A DNA stretch of 43,573 nt from Myxococcales bacterium (GTDB lineage Bacteria; Myxococcota_A; Polyangia; Haliangiales; SHYZ01). The position numbers were made by a program, and so were the translations under genes. The stretch covers positions 1-43,573 of the forward strand of contig SHYZ01000006.1 in the NCBI GenBank assembly GCA_009692535.1, given 5' to 3'. Below the pieces are notes generated by a model, which was not told the DNA's origin, searched no databases, and saw nothing but the letters and a program-made list of their open reading frames with translations. This document shows, in pieces, positions 8,103 through 18,129 of this stretch; position 1 is the first letter of the stretch; each line of letters opens with the position of its first letter.

Positions 8103-8108
8103 ATTATA
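8103..8108 (-). promoter_or_regulatory. Consensus -10 TATAAT for the protease-Omp85 operon, leaderless
   Basis: A perfect TATAAT (minus strand) ends 6 nt before the GTG at 8096. No Shine-Dalgarno and no convincing -35 were found. A consensus -10 is conspicuous in sequence this rich in G and C. Confidence 0.5.
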
Positions 8109-8155
8109 GGCCCGCGAGCCAGAACCGCGGCAGGACGTGTTATCTCCTGACCGCT

Positions 8156-8162
8156 TAGGAGG
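8156..8162 (+). promoter_or_regulatory. Strong ribosome binding site of cystathionine beta-synthase
   Basis: TAGGAGG, spaced 7 nt from ATG 8170, fixes that start and not the upstream in-frame start at 8137. Confidence 0.7.
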
Positions 8163-8169
8163 CATTCTC

Positions 8170-9549
8170 ATGATGAAAGGCGCGCTCCCCTCGATTCTCG
8201 ACGCCGTTGGTCACACGCCCATCGTGAAGCTGCAGAAGGTCGCGCGGCACGTGAAGTCCGAGATCTACGTCAAGTGCGAGTACCTGAACCCCGCCGGTTC
8301 AATGAAGGACCGCGTGGCGATCAACATCGTCGACGACGCCGAGCGGCGCGGGCTGCTCCGCCCCGGTGGCACGATCATTGAGGCGACCAGCGGCAACACC
8401 GGCATGGGGCTCGCGATGGTCGCCGCCGTGCGCGGCTACCAGTGCATCTTCGTGATGCCCGACAAGATGTCGCAGGAGAAGATCGCTTCGCTCCGTGGGT
8501 TCGGCGCGAAGGTGGTGATCTGCCCCACCGCCGTCGAGCCGGAGGACCCGCGTTCCTACTACTCGACCTCGCGCCGGATCGTCGAGGAGACCCCCGACGC
8601 CTTCTACGCGAACCAGTATCACAACCCCGCCAACCCCGAGGCGCACTACGCGTCGACGGCGCCCGAGGTCTGGGAGCAGACCGGCGGCGACTTCGATGTC
8701 TTCGCCGCGGGCATGGGCACCGGCGGCACGCTCTCCGGCTGCGCGCGCTACTTCAAGGAGCGAAAACCCGGCATCAAGATCCTCGGCGTCGACCCGATCG
8801 GCTCGCTCTACTACGAGTACGTGAAGACCGGGCGGCTCACCAAGCCGTTCTCCTATTACGTCGAGGGCATCGGCGAAGACTTCCTCCCGTCGACCATGAA
8901 CCTCGCCGCGCTCGACGAGATCGTCCGTGTCGACGACAAGGAGTGCTTCCTCATGACGCGCCGCCTCACCCGCGAGGAGGGGCTCTTCGTCGGCGGCTCG
9001 TGTGGCGCGGCCGTCGCCGGGGCGATCAAGTACGCCGAGGCGACCGGCATGAACGAGAAGATCCTCATCCTCTTGCCCGACGGCGCCTCGAAGTACATGT
9101 CGAAGATCTTCAACGACGAGTGGATGCGGCAGAACGGCTTCCTCGACGCGCCCGATCCACTCGGCGTGGTCGCCGACCTGCTCGCGCGGCACCCCGGGCG
9201 CAAGCTCATCACCGCGCGGCGCGGCGATACCATCCGCAAGGTGATCGGCATGCTCAAGGAGCACGGCATCTCCCAGGTCCCGGTGCTCGACGGTGACCGC
9301 ATGGTGGGGCTGCTCGCCGAGGTCGACCTCCTCAACACGCTGGTGAAGGCGGAGTCAAAGCTCGACGACACGATCGACTCGCTGGTCGAGAGCGACTACG
9401 CGACAGTGACGCCGTCGACGCGTGTGGTGCTGCTGCGCAATATCTTCAACGACGCAAAGTTGGTCGTCGTGCAGGAGGGGGACGCGGTCTCGGGGATCAT
9501 CACGAAGATCGACCTCATCGAGTACCTCGCCGAGCGGAGAGTCGCGTGA
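8170..9549 (+). CDS. cbs: Cystathionine beta-synthase (PLP enzyme with CBS-domain pair)
   Basis: A 459-aa fold-type II PLP enzyme. The Schiff-base lysine is K46 in NPAGSMKDR, the phosphate/substrate loop EATSGNTG is at 71-78, and GMGTGGTLSG is mid-protein. Residues about 340-459 form a Bateman module of two CBS motifs (ITARRGDTIRKVIGML...ISQVPVLDG and a second copy). It condenses serine and homocysteine to cystathionine in the cytoplasm. Cysteine synthases lack the CBS-domain tail, which favours CBS. The N-terminal haem domain of animal enzymes is absent. Its stop overlaps the start of the gamma-lyase gene by 4 bp, so the pair makes cysteine from homocysteine by reverse transsulfuration. Confidence 0.93.
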   Translation: MMKGALPSILDAVGHTPIVKLQKVARHVKSEIYVKCEYLNPAGSMKDRVAINIVDDAERRGLLRPGGTIIEATSGNTGMGLAMVAAVRGYQCIFVMPDKMSQEKIASLRGFGAKVVICPTAVEPEDPRSYYSTSRRIVEETPDAFYANQYHNPANPEAHYASTAPEVWEQTGGDFDVFAAGMGTGGTLSGCARYFKERKPGIKILGVDPIGSLYYEYVKTGRLTKPFSYYVEGIGEDFLPSTMNLAALDEIVRVDDKECFLMTRRLTREEGLFVGGSCGAAVAGAIKYAEATGMNEKILILLPDGASKYMSKIFNDEWMRQNGFLDAPDPLGVVADLLARHPGRKLITARRGDTIRKVIGMLKEHGISQVPVLDGDRMVGLLAEVDLLNTLVKAESKLDDTIDSLVESDYATVTPSTRVVLLRNIFNDAKLVVVQEGDAVSGIITKIDLIEYLAERRVA

Positions 9550-10724
9550 GCGGCGGCGGCAACAAGGACGGCGAGCCGGGGTTCGGCACGCGGGCGATCC
9601 ACGCCGGCCAGTCGCCCGATCCGACGACCGGCGCCGTCATGACGCCGATCTACTACACGTCGACCTACGTGCAGGACGGGCCCGGCGTGCACAAGGGGTT
9701 CGAGTACTCGCGCACGCACAACCTCACGCGCTTCGCGCTCGAGGCCAACATCGCCGCGCTCGAAGGCGGCGCGCATGGACTTGCGTTCGCGTCGGGCTGC
9801 GCGGCGACCGCCACCACGCTGCACCTCCTCGCTGCCGGCGATCATGTCGTGGCGGGGGACGACCTCTACGGCGGCACCTACCGGCTGTTCGAGCGCGTAT
9901 TTCGGAAGATGGGGATCGACTTCACCTACGTCGACCCGATGCTCGGCCCCGACGCATTTCGCGCCGCGCTCCGCCCGACCACCAAGATGGTCTGGATCGA
10001 GACGCCGACCAACCCGATGCTCAAGCTCTGCGACATCGAAGGTGTCGCGAGCGCGGTAAAGGGCGCGCAGCAGGACGTGCTGGTCGTCGTCGACAACACG
10101 TTCATGACGCCCTACTTCCAGCGTCCGCTCGCGCTCGGTGCGGACCTCGTCGTCCACTCGACGACCAAGTACCTAAACGGGCACTCCGACGTCGTCGGCG
10201 GCATCGCGGTCATGAGCGACCCGGGGCTGCGCGAGCGGCTCGCGTTCCTGCAGAACTCGATCGGCGCGGTCCCCTCGCCGATGGATTCGTTCCTCGTGCT
10301 GCGCGGGACCAAGACGCTGCACGTGCGGATGCAGCGGCACGAAGAGAACGCGCGCGCCGTCGCGACTTGGCTCGAGCGGCACGCGGGCGTGGCGAAGGTG
10401 ATCTACCCCGGGCTCGAGAGCCACCCGCAGCACGCGCTGGCCCGCCGGCAGATGACCGGCTTCGGCGGGATGATCTCGTTCGTGATCGAGGGCGACCTCG
10501 CGCGCGCGAGCCGCTTTTTGCGCGCCTGCCGCATCTTTGCCTGCGCCGAGTCGCTCGGCGGCGTTGAGTCGCTGATCGAGCATCCCGCGATCATGACGCA
10601 TGCTTCAGTGCCGCCCGAGCTGCGGCGCCGTCTCGGCATCGACGACGGCCTGATCCGCATCAGCGTCGGGATCGAGGACCTCTCCGACCTGCTCGGCGAC
10701 CTCGACCGAGCATTCGCCGCGTAG
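9546..10724 (+). CDS. Cystathionine gamma-lyase / gamma-synthase family PLP enzyme
   Basis: A 392-aa Cys/Met-metabolism PLP enzyme. It has GTRAIHAGQ at the N-terminus, SGCAA at 83-87, the signature VDNTFMTPYFQRPLALGADLV, and Schiff-base K208 in VHSTTKYLNGHSD. Then come SLGGVESLIEHPAIMTHAS and the C-terminal RISVGIEDLSDLL. The family includes gamma-lyase, gamma-synthase and beta-lyase, which sequence alone separates poorly. The 4-bp GTGA overlap with cystathionine beta-synthase argues for the lyase, cleaving cystathionine to cysteine, 2-oxobutanoate and ammonia. The GTG start is fixed by that overlap. Confidence 0.9.
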   Translation: MSGGGNKDGEPGFGTRAIHAGQSPDPTTGAVMTPIYYTSTYVQDGPGVHKGFEYSRTHNLTRFALEANIAALEGGAHGLAFASGCAATATTLHLLAAGDHVVAGDDLYGGTYRLFERVFRKMGIDFTYVDPMLGPDAFRAALRPTTKMVWIETPTNPMLKLCDIEGVASAVKGAQQDVLVVVDNTFMTPYFQRPLALGADLVVHSTTKYLNGHSDVVGGIAVMSDPGLRERLAFLQNSIGAVPSPMDSFLVLRGTKTLHVRMQRHEENARAVATWLERHAGVAKVIYPGLESHPQHALARRQMTGFGGMISFVIEGDLARASRFLRACRIFACAESLGGVESLIEHPAIMTHASVPPELRRRLGIDDGLIRISVGIEDLSDLLGDLDRAFAA

Positions 10725-10735
10725 CCAGCGCAGCG

Positions 10736-11914
10736 CTACAGCACGGCCTGTACGATCACGAGCGCGCCGTCATACGCGGTGCCGCGCTCGACGTCCCGGT
10801 GCACAAATGCGAAGAGTCCGATCCGGCTCCGTCGATCACGTGCAGTCGACCAAGCGAAGCCGCCGCCCGCCGAGTACTCGCCCGACGCGCCCGCGCCGCC
10901 GTCCCACTCCGCACGCACAGCGAGCGCGAGTCGATCGGTCGGCGTGAACATGAGCTCGCTCCACGCGCCGAAGGCGGGGCGACCGCCGCCGCTCACGACC
11001 AGCCCCTCGGCGAGCGCCGCGAAGGCACGCCACTTGAACTGCAGCGAGAGCGCGGCGTCGGTCGTGGTCGCGCCCGCCTCATCGAGCCGCGCGAGCACGG
11101 AGAGACCGAGCGACGGCCGCAGCGTCGCAAACCACGGATCGGTCCGCGGCGTCGGCAGCGGTCCGCGCGCGCCGAGGACGCGCCCCGGTGGATTCGAACC
11201 CATCATCGGGGCGACCGGCGTCCACTCGATGTGCAGCACGCCAACCGCGGCGCCGTCGGCTACGCCCGGCGCGACTGGCGCGAGTCCCGGCGGTGCGGCG
11301 GCGAGACGATCTTCGTAGACGCCCGCGGCCCAGGCCAGTGCGCCGAGATCGCCGACGAGCATCAGCCCGGCACGGCGATCCGGCGCGACGCGATCGACCA
11401 CGAACGGCACGCCGCCGAGCGCGAGGTCGCTCTCCTCGAACTGCCGCAGCTTGGTGAACGGAACGCGCAGCTGCCCGACGGCGACGGTGAACGCCCGCCC
11501 GGGCCGGTAGAGCGCGTACGCGTCGTCGACCAGCGCCGCCGCCGCACTCACCACGCTGCCGTCGGTCTCAGGCAGACGCGTCGCCTCGGCGAGATCGACG
11601 CGGAGCACGAACGTCCACGGGGCCGCGAGGTGCCACACCACGCCGGCACGACCTGCGAGCAGGAGCGGCGCGTCCGCTTCGAGGCCGACCCGCCGATCGG
11701 GAAATGTCGCGAGTCGCGCCGCGCCGGCGACGCCGAGGAGCCGGGCCTCGCCGACCAGCCCGTAGAGCGCGCCATCGTCGCTGCGCGAGAGGATTCCCTC
11801 CCCGAGTGGCGGCGGCGAGAAGATCGGATCCGCTGCAGCCGAGGGGACCGACGGCACCCCCAGCGCGCACGCAGCGAGCAGTCCCGACGCGAGCCAGCCG
11901 CGTCGTGTGCTCAC
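10736..11914 (-). CDS. Porin-like outer membrane protein
   Basis: A 392-aa protein from the GTG at 11914. It has a twin-Arg-rich start, a hydrophobic signal segment (WLASGLLAACALG) and cleavage near SAAADP. The remainder alternates hydrophobic and polar residues as beta-barrel strands do. It carries the pattern AFTVAVGQLRVPFTKLRQFEESDLALGGVPFVVDRVAPDR, like phosphate-selective porin O/P relatives, and a last segment of aromatic-ended strands. I cannot name the solute. The start codon follows the adenosine deaminase stop by 1 nt, so the two are co-transcribed; nucleoside or phosphate uptake with adenosine deamination is a possible link (inference). It converges with the gamma-lyase gene across 11 bp. 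Confidence 0.6.
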   Translation of the reverse strand: MSTRRGWLASGLLAACALGVPSVPSAAADPIFSPPPLGEGILSRSDDGALYGLVGEARLLGVAGAARLATFPDRRVGLEADAPLLLAGRAGVVWHLAAPWTFVLRVDLAEATRLPETDGSVVSAAAALVDDAYALYRPGRAFTVAVGQLRVPFTKLRQFEESDLALGGVPFVVDRVAPDRRAGLMLVGDLGALAWAAGVYEDRLAAAPPGLAPVAPGVADGAAVGVLHIEWTPVAPMMGSNPPGRVLGARGPLPTPRTDPWFATLRPSLGLSVLARLDEAGATTTDAALSLQFKWRAFAALAEGLVVSGGGRPAFGAWSELMFTPTDRLALAVRAEWDGGAGASGEYSAGGGFAWSTARDRRSRIGLFAFVHRDVERGTAYDGALVIVQAVL

Positions 11915-11915
11915 G

Positions 11916-13067
11916 CTACGACGACGCCGGCCGCAGCGGTTGCGGCAACTCGGTGCACGCCGGCGTCTCAACGTCAGCGCGACGCTGCCCCTCGCGCAGG
12001 TCGCGCGCCAGCTCGCCCTCGGCGTCTGGCAGCGCGAAGGTGTCGAGCTCCCGCGTGATCACCTTGAGCAGGTCCGCCTTCTCTCGGTACGGCAGGAACG
12101 CGCTCTTGAACCCGGAGACGATGATCTCCTTGAGGTCGCAGAGCGAGAGCCCGTAGTGCTGGTGGCAGAGCAGCAGCTCCTTCGAGACCGTCGTGTTCGT
12201 GATCAGCCGATTGTCGGTGTTCACCGTCACGCGCAACCCGTAGTTGAAATAGAACGGCAGCGGGTGCGCCGCGAAGCTCTCGGCCGCGCGCGTCTGGATG
12301 TTCGACGACAGGCAGACCTCGAGCGGGATGCGGTGGTCGTTGACGTAGTTCAAAAGGTCGCCGTTTTCGCGCAGCCGCGTGCCGTGACCGATCCGGTGCG
12401 CGCCGCAGAAGTGGATCGCCTGCGCGATCGACTCCGGCCCATACGCCTCGCCGGCGTGCGCGGTGCAGTTCACGTTGTTGTCGAGGATCAGCTGGAACGC
12501 CGGCTTGTGATCCTTCGCCGGGTAGTTGTACTCGGCGCCGGCGAGATCGAACGCAACGACACCGCGGTTCTTGTACGCAACGCAGAGCTCGGCCATGCGG
12601 ATCGAAGACTCGGCGCTGATCGACCGAATCCCGCACAGGATGAGCCCGTAGCGGATGCCGAGCCGACGCTTGGCGGTGCGCAGCCCGGCGAGCACAGCCT
12701 CGACGATGTTGGTCAGCTTGAGCCCCTGCCGCGTGTGCAGCATCGGCGAGTAACGCACCTCGATGTAGCGGCAGTTCTCACGATGCGCGTCCTCGGCCAG
12801 CTCGTACGCCGCGCGAAAGAGCGCCTCCTCGGTCTGCAGCACGGCCAGCGTCACGTCGAACGCCTTGAGGTACTCCTCGAGCGAGCGGCACTCCTCGCCT
12901 GGACTGAGGTGCGAAAACAGCCGTTCCTCGTCGTCGGCAGGCAGCTGCACCTGCTGCTGCTCCGCGAGCGAGAGGATCGTCTTCAGCCGCAGGCTGCCGT
13001 CGAGGTGGCAGTGGAGGTCCGTTTTGGGAAGCTGCTCGAGAAACTCGAGCGTAAGTGCGCTGGCCAT
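11916..13067 (-). CDS. add: Adenosine deaminase
   Basis: A 383-aa TIM-barrel metallo-deaminase. It has the zinc motif HCH at residues 19-21 (KTDLHCHLDGS), the substrate loop after it, HAGEAYGPE with the zinc His and catalytic Glu, then GHGTRL, SSNIQT and the last zinc ligand in VNTDN. It hydrolyses adenosine or deoxyadenosine to inosine and ammonia in the cytoplasm for purine salvage. Some relatives act on adenine or on aminofutalosine, but the GEAYGPESI segment and overall length fit adenosine deaminase best. It is the first gene of a two-gene unit with the porin-like gene, and probably leaderless: TACACT lies 5 nt before the ATG. Confidence 0.9.
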   Translation of the reverse strand: MASALTLEFLEQLPKTDLHCHLDGSLRLKTILSLAEQQQVQLPADDEERLFSHLSPGEECRSLEEYLKAFDVTLAVLQTEEALFRAAYELAEDAHRENCRYIEVRYSPMLHTRQGLKLTNIVEAVLAGLRTAKRRLGIRYGLILCGIRSISAESSIRMAELCVAYKNRGVVAFDLAGAEYNYPAKDHKPAFQLILDNNVNCTAHAGEAYGPESIAQAIHFCGAHRIGHGTRLRENGDLLNYVNDHRIPLEVCLSSNIQTRAAESFAAHPLPFYFNYGLRVTVNTDNRLITNTTVSKELLLCHQHYGLSLCDLKEIIVSGFKSAFLPYREKADLLKVITRELDTFALPDAEGELARDLREGQRRADVETPACTELPQPLRPASS

Positions 13068-13072
13068 GGGCC

Positions 13073-13078
13073 AGTGTA
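13073..13078 (-). promoter_or_regulatory. Candidate -10 box (TACACT) for leaderless add
   Basis: TACACT on the minus strand ends 5 nt before ATG 13067. No Shine-Dalgarno and no clear -35. Confidence 0.35.
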
Positions 13079-13120
13079 GCGCAGGTCATGCGTTGGCAGT
13101 CGGAGGCAGCGGGCGCTCGC

Positions 13121-13149
13121 TTGACTTGGCCTGCGTAGCGCGAAAGCAT
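13121..13149 (+). promoter_or_regulatory. Weak sigma70-like promoter before fabI
   Basis: TTGACT (13121-13126), a 17-nt spacer and AAGCAT (13144-13149) lie just before ATG 13157. The -35 is good and the -10 is poor. Confidence 0.25.
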
Positions 13150-13156
13150 CGCGGCC

Positions 13157-14056
13157 ATGCTCGGCATCGATCTTCACGGCAAGCGTGCGTTCGTCGCCGG
13201 GGTGGCGGACGACGGTGGTTTCGGCTTTGCGATCGCGAAGGCGCTCGCGCAGGCCGGCGCGTCGGTCTGCGTCGGGACCTGGCCGCCGGCGCTCGGGATC
13301 TTTCGCACGCTGCTCGAGCGCGGCAAGTTCGACGAGTCGCTCACGCTGCCCGACGGATCGCGCTTCGGGTTCGAGAAGATCTACGCGCTCGACGCCGAGT
13401 TCGACGAGGCCGGCGACGTCCCCGAGGAGCTGCGGCAGAGCAAGCGCTACCGCGACCTCGGCGACGTCAGCATCCAGGGCGTCGCGGCTCGGCTCGAAGC
13501 CGACTTCGGCTCGCCCTGCGTCGACATCGTCGTGCACTCGCTCGCGAACGGTCCCGAGGTGAAGCACCCGCTGCTCGAGACCAGTCGCAAGGGCTACCTC
13601 GCCGCGGTCGGCGTGTCGTCCTACAGCTACGCGTCGATGGTGCGCCGACTCGGACCGCTGGTCCGGCCCGGCGGCTCATTCGTCGCGCTGACCTACATGG
13701 CGTCGGAGCGCGTGGTGCCGGGCTACGGCGGCGGCATGTCGGCAGCGAAAGCCGCGCTCGAGAGCGACACGCGCACCCTCGCCTACGAAGCCGGCCGACG
13801 CTGGGGCCACCGTGTGAACGTGATCTCGGCGGGGCCGTTTGGCAGCCGCGCAGCGTCGGCGATCGGGTTCATCGGGCAGATGATCGAGTACTGCAAGGCG
13901 AACTCGGCGCTGCCGGAGGCGATCACCGCGGCCGAGGTCGGGCACACGGCGGCCTTCCTCTGCTCGCCGCTCGGTTCGGGGATCACCGGCGCGACGGTCT
14001 ACGTGGACAAGGGCTACCACGCGATGGGCGTGGCCGTGGATCGCCCGACGCTGTAA
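13157..14056 (+). CDS. fabI: Enoyl-ACP reductase, plant/chlamydial-like FabI
   Basis: A 299-aa short-chain dehydrogenase-type enoyl-ACP reductase. It has a nucleotide-binding N-terminus ([27 protein letters not shown]) and [22 protein letters not shown]. The catalytic pair is in [20 protein letters not shown] (Tyr-x6-Lys spacing), followed by [21 protein letters not shown] and [16 protein letters not shown]. It performs the last NADH-dependent reduction of each fatty-acid elongation cycle. Length (about 40 residues above E. coli FabI) and insertion pattern resemble plant, apicomplexan and chlamydial enzymes more than E. coli FabI; I judge this from remembered plant sequence, not from an alignment. 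It is divergent from add with an 89-bp shared promoter region. Confidence 0.92.
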   Translation: MLGIDLHGKRAFVAGVADDGGFGFAIAKALAQAGASVCVGTWPPALGIFRTLLERGKFDESLTLPDGSRFGFEKIYALDAEFDEAGDVPEELRQSKRYRDLGDVSIQGVAARLEADFGSPCVDIVVHSLANGPEVKHPLLETSRKGYLAAVGVSSYSYASMVRRLGPLVRPGGSFVALTYMASERVVPGYGGGMSAAKAALESDTRTLAYEAGRRWGHRVNVISAGPFGSRAASAIGFIGQMIEYCKANSALPEAITAAEVGHTAAFLCSPLGSGITGATVYVDKGYHAMGVAVDRPTL

Positions 14057-14068
14057 GCGCCCGACGCG

Positions 14069-14428
14069 TCAGTGCCCGACGACGTCGTCGTGGGTGCTGG
14101 CGACAACGCTGAGGATCGCCGTCACGTCGGCCGCTTGCACGCCCGCGCCCTCGAGGCTCGCCTTGAGATGCCCGGCGACCTCGCCGAACGCGCCCGGCGT
14201 GATCGCGAGGCCCGCGTGCGCCGCACGCAGCGCGCGACCCGAGTATTTGTCGGGCCCGCCGAGCACCTTGCAGAGGAACTTCACCTGGTGGTCGATGAGG
14301 TGCGCCACGTCGACCGTGGCGAAGTAGGGCCGCAAGCTGTCCGACGCGAGGATCCGGTCGTAGAAGTCGTGCACCACCGCGCTCACCACAGCGAAACCAC
14401 CGTACTTGTCGAAGAGCGTCTGGGCCAT
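14069..14428 (-). CDS. Truncated haemoglobin, group I (trHbN)
   Basis: A 119-aa protein with the 2-on-2 globin pattern: TLFDKYGG at the start, B-helix HDFYDRIL (Tyr B10), FATVDVAHLIDHQVKFLCKVLGGP (E helix), and proximal His F8 in LRAAHAGLAI. Group I proteins bind O2 and NO, and several act as NO dioxygenases. The ATG at 14428 is preceded by a very good Shine-Dalgarno (14434-14443), so it is translated on its own. The frame also stays open upstream through a kinase-domain remnant, but that is likely accidental. It lies downstream of an NtrC-type regulator on the same strand, so co-transcription with it is possible. Confidence 0.9.
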   Translation of the reverse strand: MAQTLFDKYGGFAVVSAVVHDFYDRILASDSLRPYFATVDVAHLIDHQVKFLCKVLGGPDKYSGRALRAAHAGLAITPGAFGEVAGHLKASLEGAGVQAADVTAILSVVASTHDDVVGH

Positions 14429-14433
14429 CTCAG

Positions 14434-14443
14434 TCACCTTCCT
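14434..14443 (-). promoter_or_regulatory. Ribosome binding site of the truncated haemoglobin gene
   Basis: AGGAAGGTGA (minus strand) sits 5 nt before ATG 14428. It marks the real start inside a longer open frame. Confidence 0.65.
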
Positions 14444-14652
14444 GCTACCTGTGGCGCCCCTCGCCGGCCGCGTCGCTATGCCCCCAAGATCGCCGTGCCG
14501 GCAAGGCAACTCAAGCACGAACTCGGTCCCCGCACCAAGCACCGACTCGATGCGCAGCGTGCCGCCGAGCCGCGCCACCTGCGTCTGCACCAAGTCCATC
14601 CCCACGCCGCGCCCGGAGAGTTCGGTCACCGCTTCCGCAGTGCTGAGCCCGC
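14444..14652 (-). pseudogene. Remnant of a CheA-type histidine kinase ATPase domain
   Basis: In the haemoglobin reading frame, upstream of its start, the translation is LSTAEAVTELSGRGVGMDLVQTQ...LGGTLRIESVLGAGTEFVLELP. This is the C-terminal part of a CheA HATPase_c domain: the STAE-VTELSGRGVGMD segment, the GTLRIES strand and the G2 box GAGTEF. The N box, dimerisation and phosphotransfer domains are absent. Recognisable homology starts directly at the stop codon of the upstream NtrC-like gene (14653), as expected from a deletion that fused the remains of a kinase gene to this point. It could alternatively be read from the GTG at 14629 as a 67-residue N-terminal extension of the haemoglobin. 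I favour a decaying fragment. Confidence 0.6.
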
Positions 14653-16191
<1,539 letters not shown>

Positions 16192-16217
16192 CTCGAACCG
16201 GATACCATGCGTCGGCG

Positions 16218-18041
16218 GTGGAGTACACTCGCGGCAGGGTGGCGCCGCTCGTCTTCGCGATTGCGTTCGCGGCGTATGCAATCGGCGCAGCACCGATCGC
16301 GAGCTGGCTCGACTCGTCGGAGATCGTCGCTGCGTCGGCCGCGCTCGGCATCGCGCACGCGCCGGGCCATCCCGTCGCGCTGCTCGTAGGGCGTGCCGCG
16401 GCGCTGCTGCCGTTCGGCGACGTCGCCTTCCGCGTGAACCTGGCGTCGGCAGCAGCGGCGGCAGGCGCAGCGATGATCGTCGCCTGCGTTGCGCGCAACG
16501 TCATGCGACGCGTGGCACCCGCGCTCCCCGCCGGCCTCCACGCGCTGCTCGGGGTGGGCGCAGGGCTCGGCTTCGCGCTCTGCCGCGCGGTGTGGGATCA
16601 GGCGACGCGCGCAGAGGTGTACGCGCTCGAGGCGCTGCTCACCGTCGGCGTGCTGGCATGCGCGCTGGCGTACGACGAGCGCGGCAACAGACGCCAACTC
16701 CTGCTCGGCGCGCTGCTCGTCGGGCTCGCGCTGGCGAACCATCACTTCGTCACCCTGCTCGTCGCGCTGCCGGTGGCGGCGGTGGTCTGCGCGCGCGGAA
16801 TCGGACGGCGGACGATCGCCTGCGCCACGCTGCTCGTCGTCGTCGGGCTCGCTGCGTACCTCTACCTGCCGGTGCGCGCGCTCGCCGAGCCCGAGGCGAG
16901 CTGGGGCGATCCGCGCACCGCGGCACGCTTCGGTTGGACGATCTCGGCCCGCGCGTTCCAAAAGTCGCTCGACGCTCCAGCCGACGAGACCCTCGCCGCG
17001 GAGGCGGGCGAGGTCGCTTCCGCGCTGGCCGACGATGCGACGCCCGCGGTCGCAGCGATCGCGCTCGTCGGAGCGTGGCTGCTCGCACGCCGGCGTGAGA
17101 CGCGATGGGTCGCAGCGCTGCTCGGTGGGATCATCCTCTGCGTCGCGGCCGGGCCGGCGCTGCTCGGCTTCGATGCGCAAAATCCCGACGCCCACGGCTA
17201 TCTGCTCCCCGCGCTTGCGAGCCTCTTTGTCCTCGCTGCCGCCGGTGTGGCCGCGCTCGCCGCCGCTCCCGCCGCACTCGGCGCCCGCGCCACCGTTCAG
17301 CGCGCCGGTTTTGTCGCAGCCGCCGCCGCGATGCTCACGGCCGCCGTGGTCCTTCCCGTCACGCAGGCCTGTGCGGCCTCACGACGCGGCGAGTATGCCG
17401 CCGATCGTTGGGCGCACGAGCTGCTCGCGCCGCTGCCGCCCGGCGCACTGCTGGTGAGTACTTACTTCGAGACCACGTTTCAGCTCGCGGCGCTCCGCGT
17501 CGTCGAGCAGGCGCGGCCCGATATCGCGCTGGTCGACCGCGGCACGCTCGGGCACCCGGGCTTCGCGGAGGCGTCACAGCGTCGGCACCCGGAGCTCGCC
17601 ACGCTGCTCGCGGGAGGAACGGGCGCACCGCTTCGGGTGGGGCGACCGCTGCCGATTATCGAGCTTGCGGCAGTTGCGGCGCGGCGGCCGATCTTCATCG
17701 AGCTCGAGCCCGACCTCGATACGACCGCCCTCACACACCTCGTACCGTCGACGGTGCTCGCGCGCTTTTCCGCAGCGCCCGCCGAGGTCGCGACGCGAGC
17801 GATGGCCGAGGCGCTCGAGCAGCAGGCGAGCCTCGCGCTCGAGCACGCACTGCTCACGAGCGAGTGCAGCGCCGAGGCCGCGGGCACGACGCGGATGGTC
17901 CTGTGGCACGCCTTCCTGCGAGCACGCAGCTACTGCACGCTCGGACGGCGCGCGGCCGCAAGCGCAGCACTCGCGCAGGCAGAACGGCTCGCGCCTGGCG
18001 ACGCGACGCTCGCTGCACTCCGTAGCGACTGCGCCCTGTAG
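16218..18041 (+). CDS. DUF2723 multi-pass membrane protein
   Basis: A 607-aa integral membrane protein. The N-terminal motif LDSSEIVAASAALGIAHAPGHP is the DUF2723 signature (Asp/Glu in a first periplasmic loop, then H-x-PG-x-P), as in GT-C-like glycosyltransferases. About 10 hydrophobic segments follow to residue about 385, then a soluble C-terminal part ending in a TPR-like helix pair (AAASAALAQAERLAPGDATLAALRSDC). A polyprenyl-phosphate-sugar-dependent glycosyltransferase role is suggested by the fold, but no substrate is known to me. The start is GTG 16218 or GTG 16239; each has a TANNNT box 9 nt upstream (16203-16208 and 16224-16229) and neither has a Shine-Dalgarno. Its 5' end is divergent from the NtrC-like gene across 26 bp. 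Confidence 0.75.
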   Translation: MEYTRGRVAPLVFAIAFAAYAIGAAPIASWLDSSEIVAASAALGIAHAPGHPVALLVGRAAALLPFGDVAFRVNLASAAAAAGAAMIVACVARNVMRRVAPALPAGLHALLGVGAGLGFALCRAVWDQATRAEVYALEALLTVGVLACALAYDERGNRRQLLLGALLVGLALANHHFVTLLVALPVAAVVCARGIGRRTIACATLLVVVGLAAYLYLPVRALAEPEASWGDPRTAARFGWTISARAFQKSLDAPADETLAAEAGEVASALADDATPAVAAIALVGAWLLARRRETRWVAALLGGIILCVAAGPALLGFDAQNPDAHGYLLPALASLFVLAAAGVAALAAAPAALGARATVQRAGFVAAAAAMLTAAVVLPVTQACAASRRGEYAADRWAHELLAPLPPGALLVSTYFETTFQLAALRVVEQARPDIALVDRGTLGHPGFAEASQRRHPELATLLAGGTGAPLRVGRPLPIIELAAVAARRPIFIELEPDLDTTALTHLVPSTVLARFSAAPAEVATRAMAEALEQQASLALEHALLTSECSAEAAGTTRMVLWHAFLRARSYCTLGRRAAASAALAQAERLAPGDATLAALRSDCAL

Positions 18042-18092
18042 CGGCTGACTTATATGTGATGTCCATATGTTACGAGACACGTCAGCGAAAAC

Positions 18093-18122
18093 TTGCGGAC
18101 ATTCTCCGACATCTGCTACTTT
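18093..18122 (+). promoter_or_regulatory. Promoter with MerR-style dyad in the spacer, leaderless
   Basis: TTGCGG (18093-18098) and TACTTT (18117-18122) are 18 nt apart. A 13-bp inverted repeat, CGGA-CATTC-TCCG (18096-18108), overlaps the end of the -35 and runs into the spacer. MerR-family activators bind dyads between elongated -35/-10 spacers, and this promoter drives the operon that encodes a MerR-type protein, so autoregulation is plausible. The -10 ends 7 nt before ATG 18130, which has no Shine-Dalgarno. The surrounding 18050-18125 stretch is unusually AT-rich for the window. Confidence 0.45.
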
Positions 18123-18129
18123 GTCCTAC

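Noticed and set aside
14069-14629. A kinase-haemoglobin fusion protein
   Set aside because: A strong Shine-Dalgarno and the normal haemoglobin N-terminus at 14428 indicate separate translation. The kinase part lacks its N box and catalytic context.
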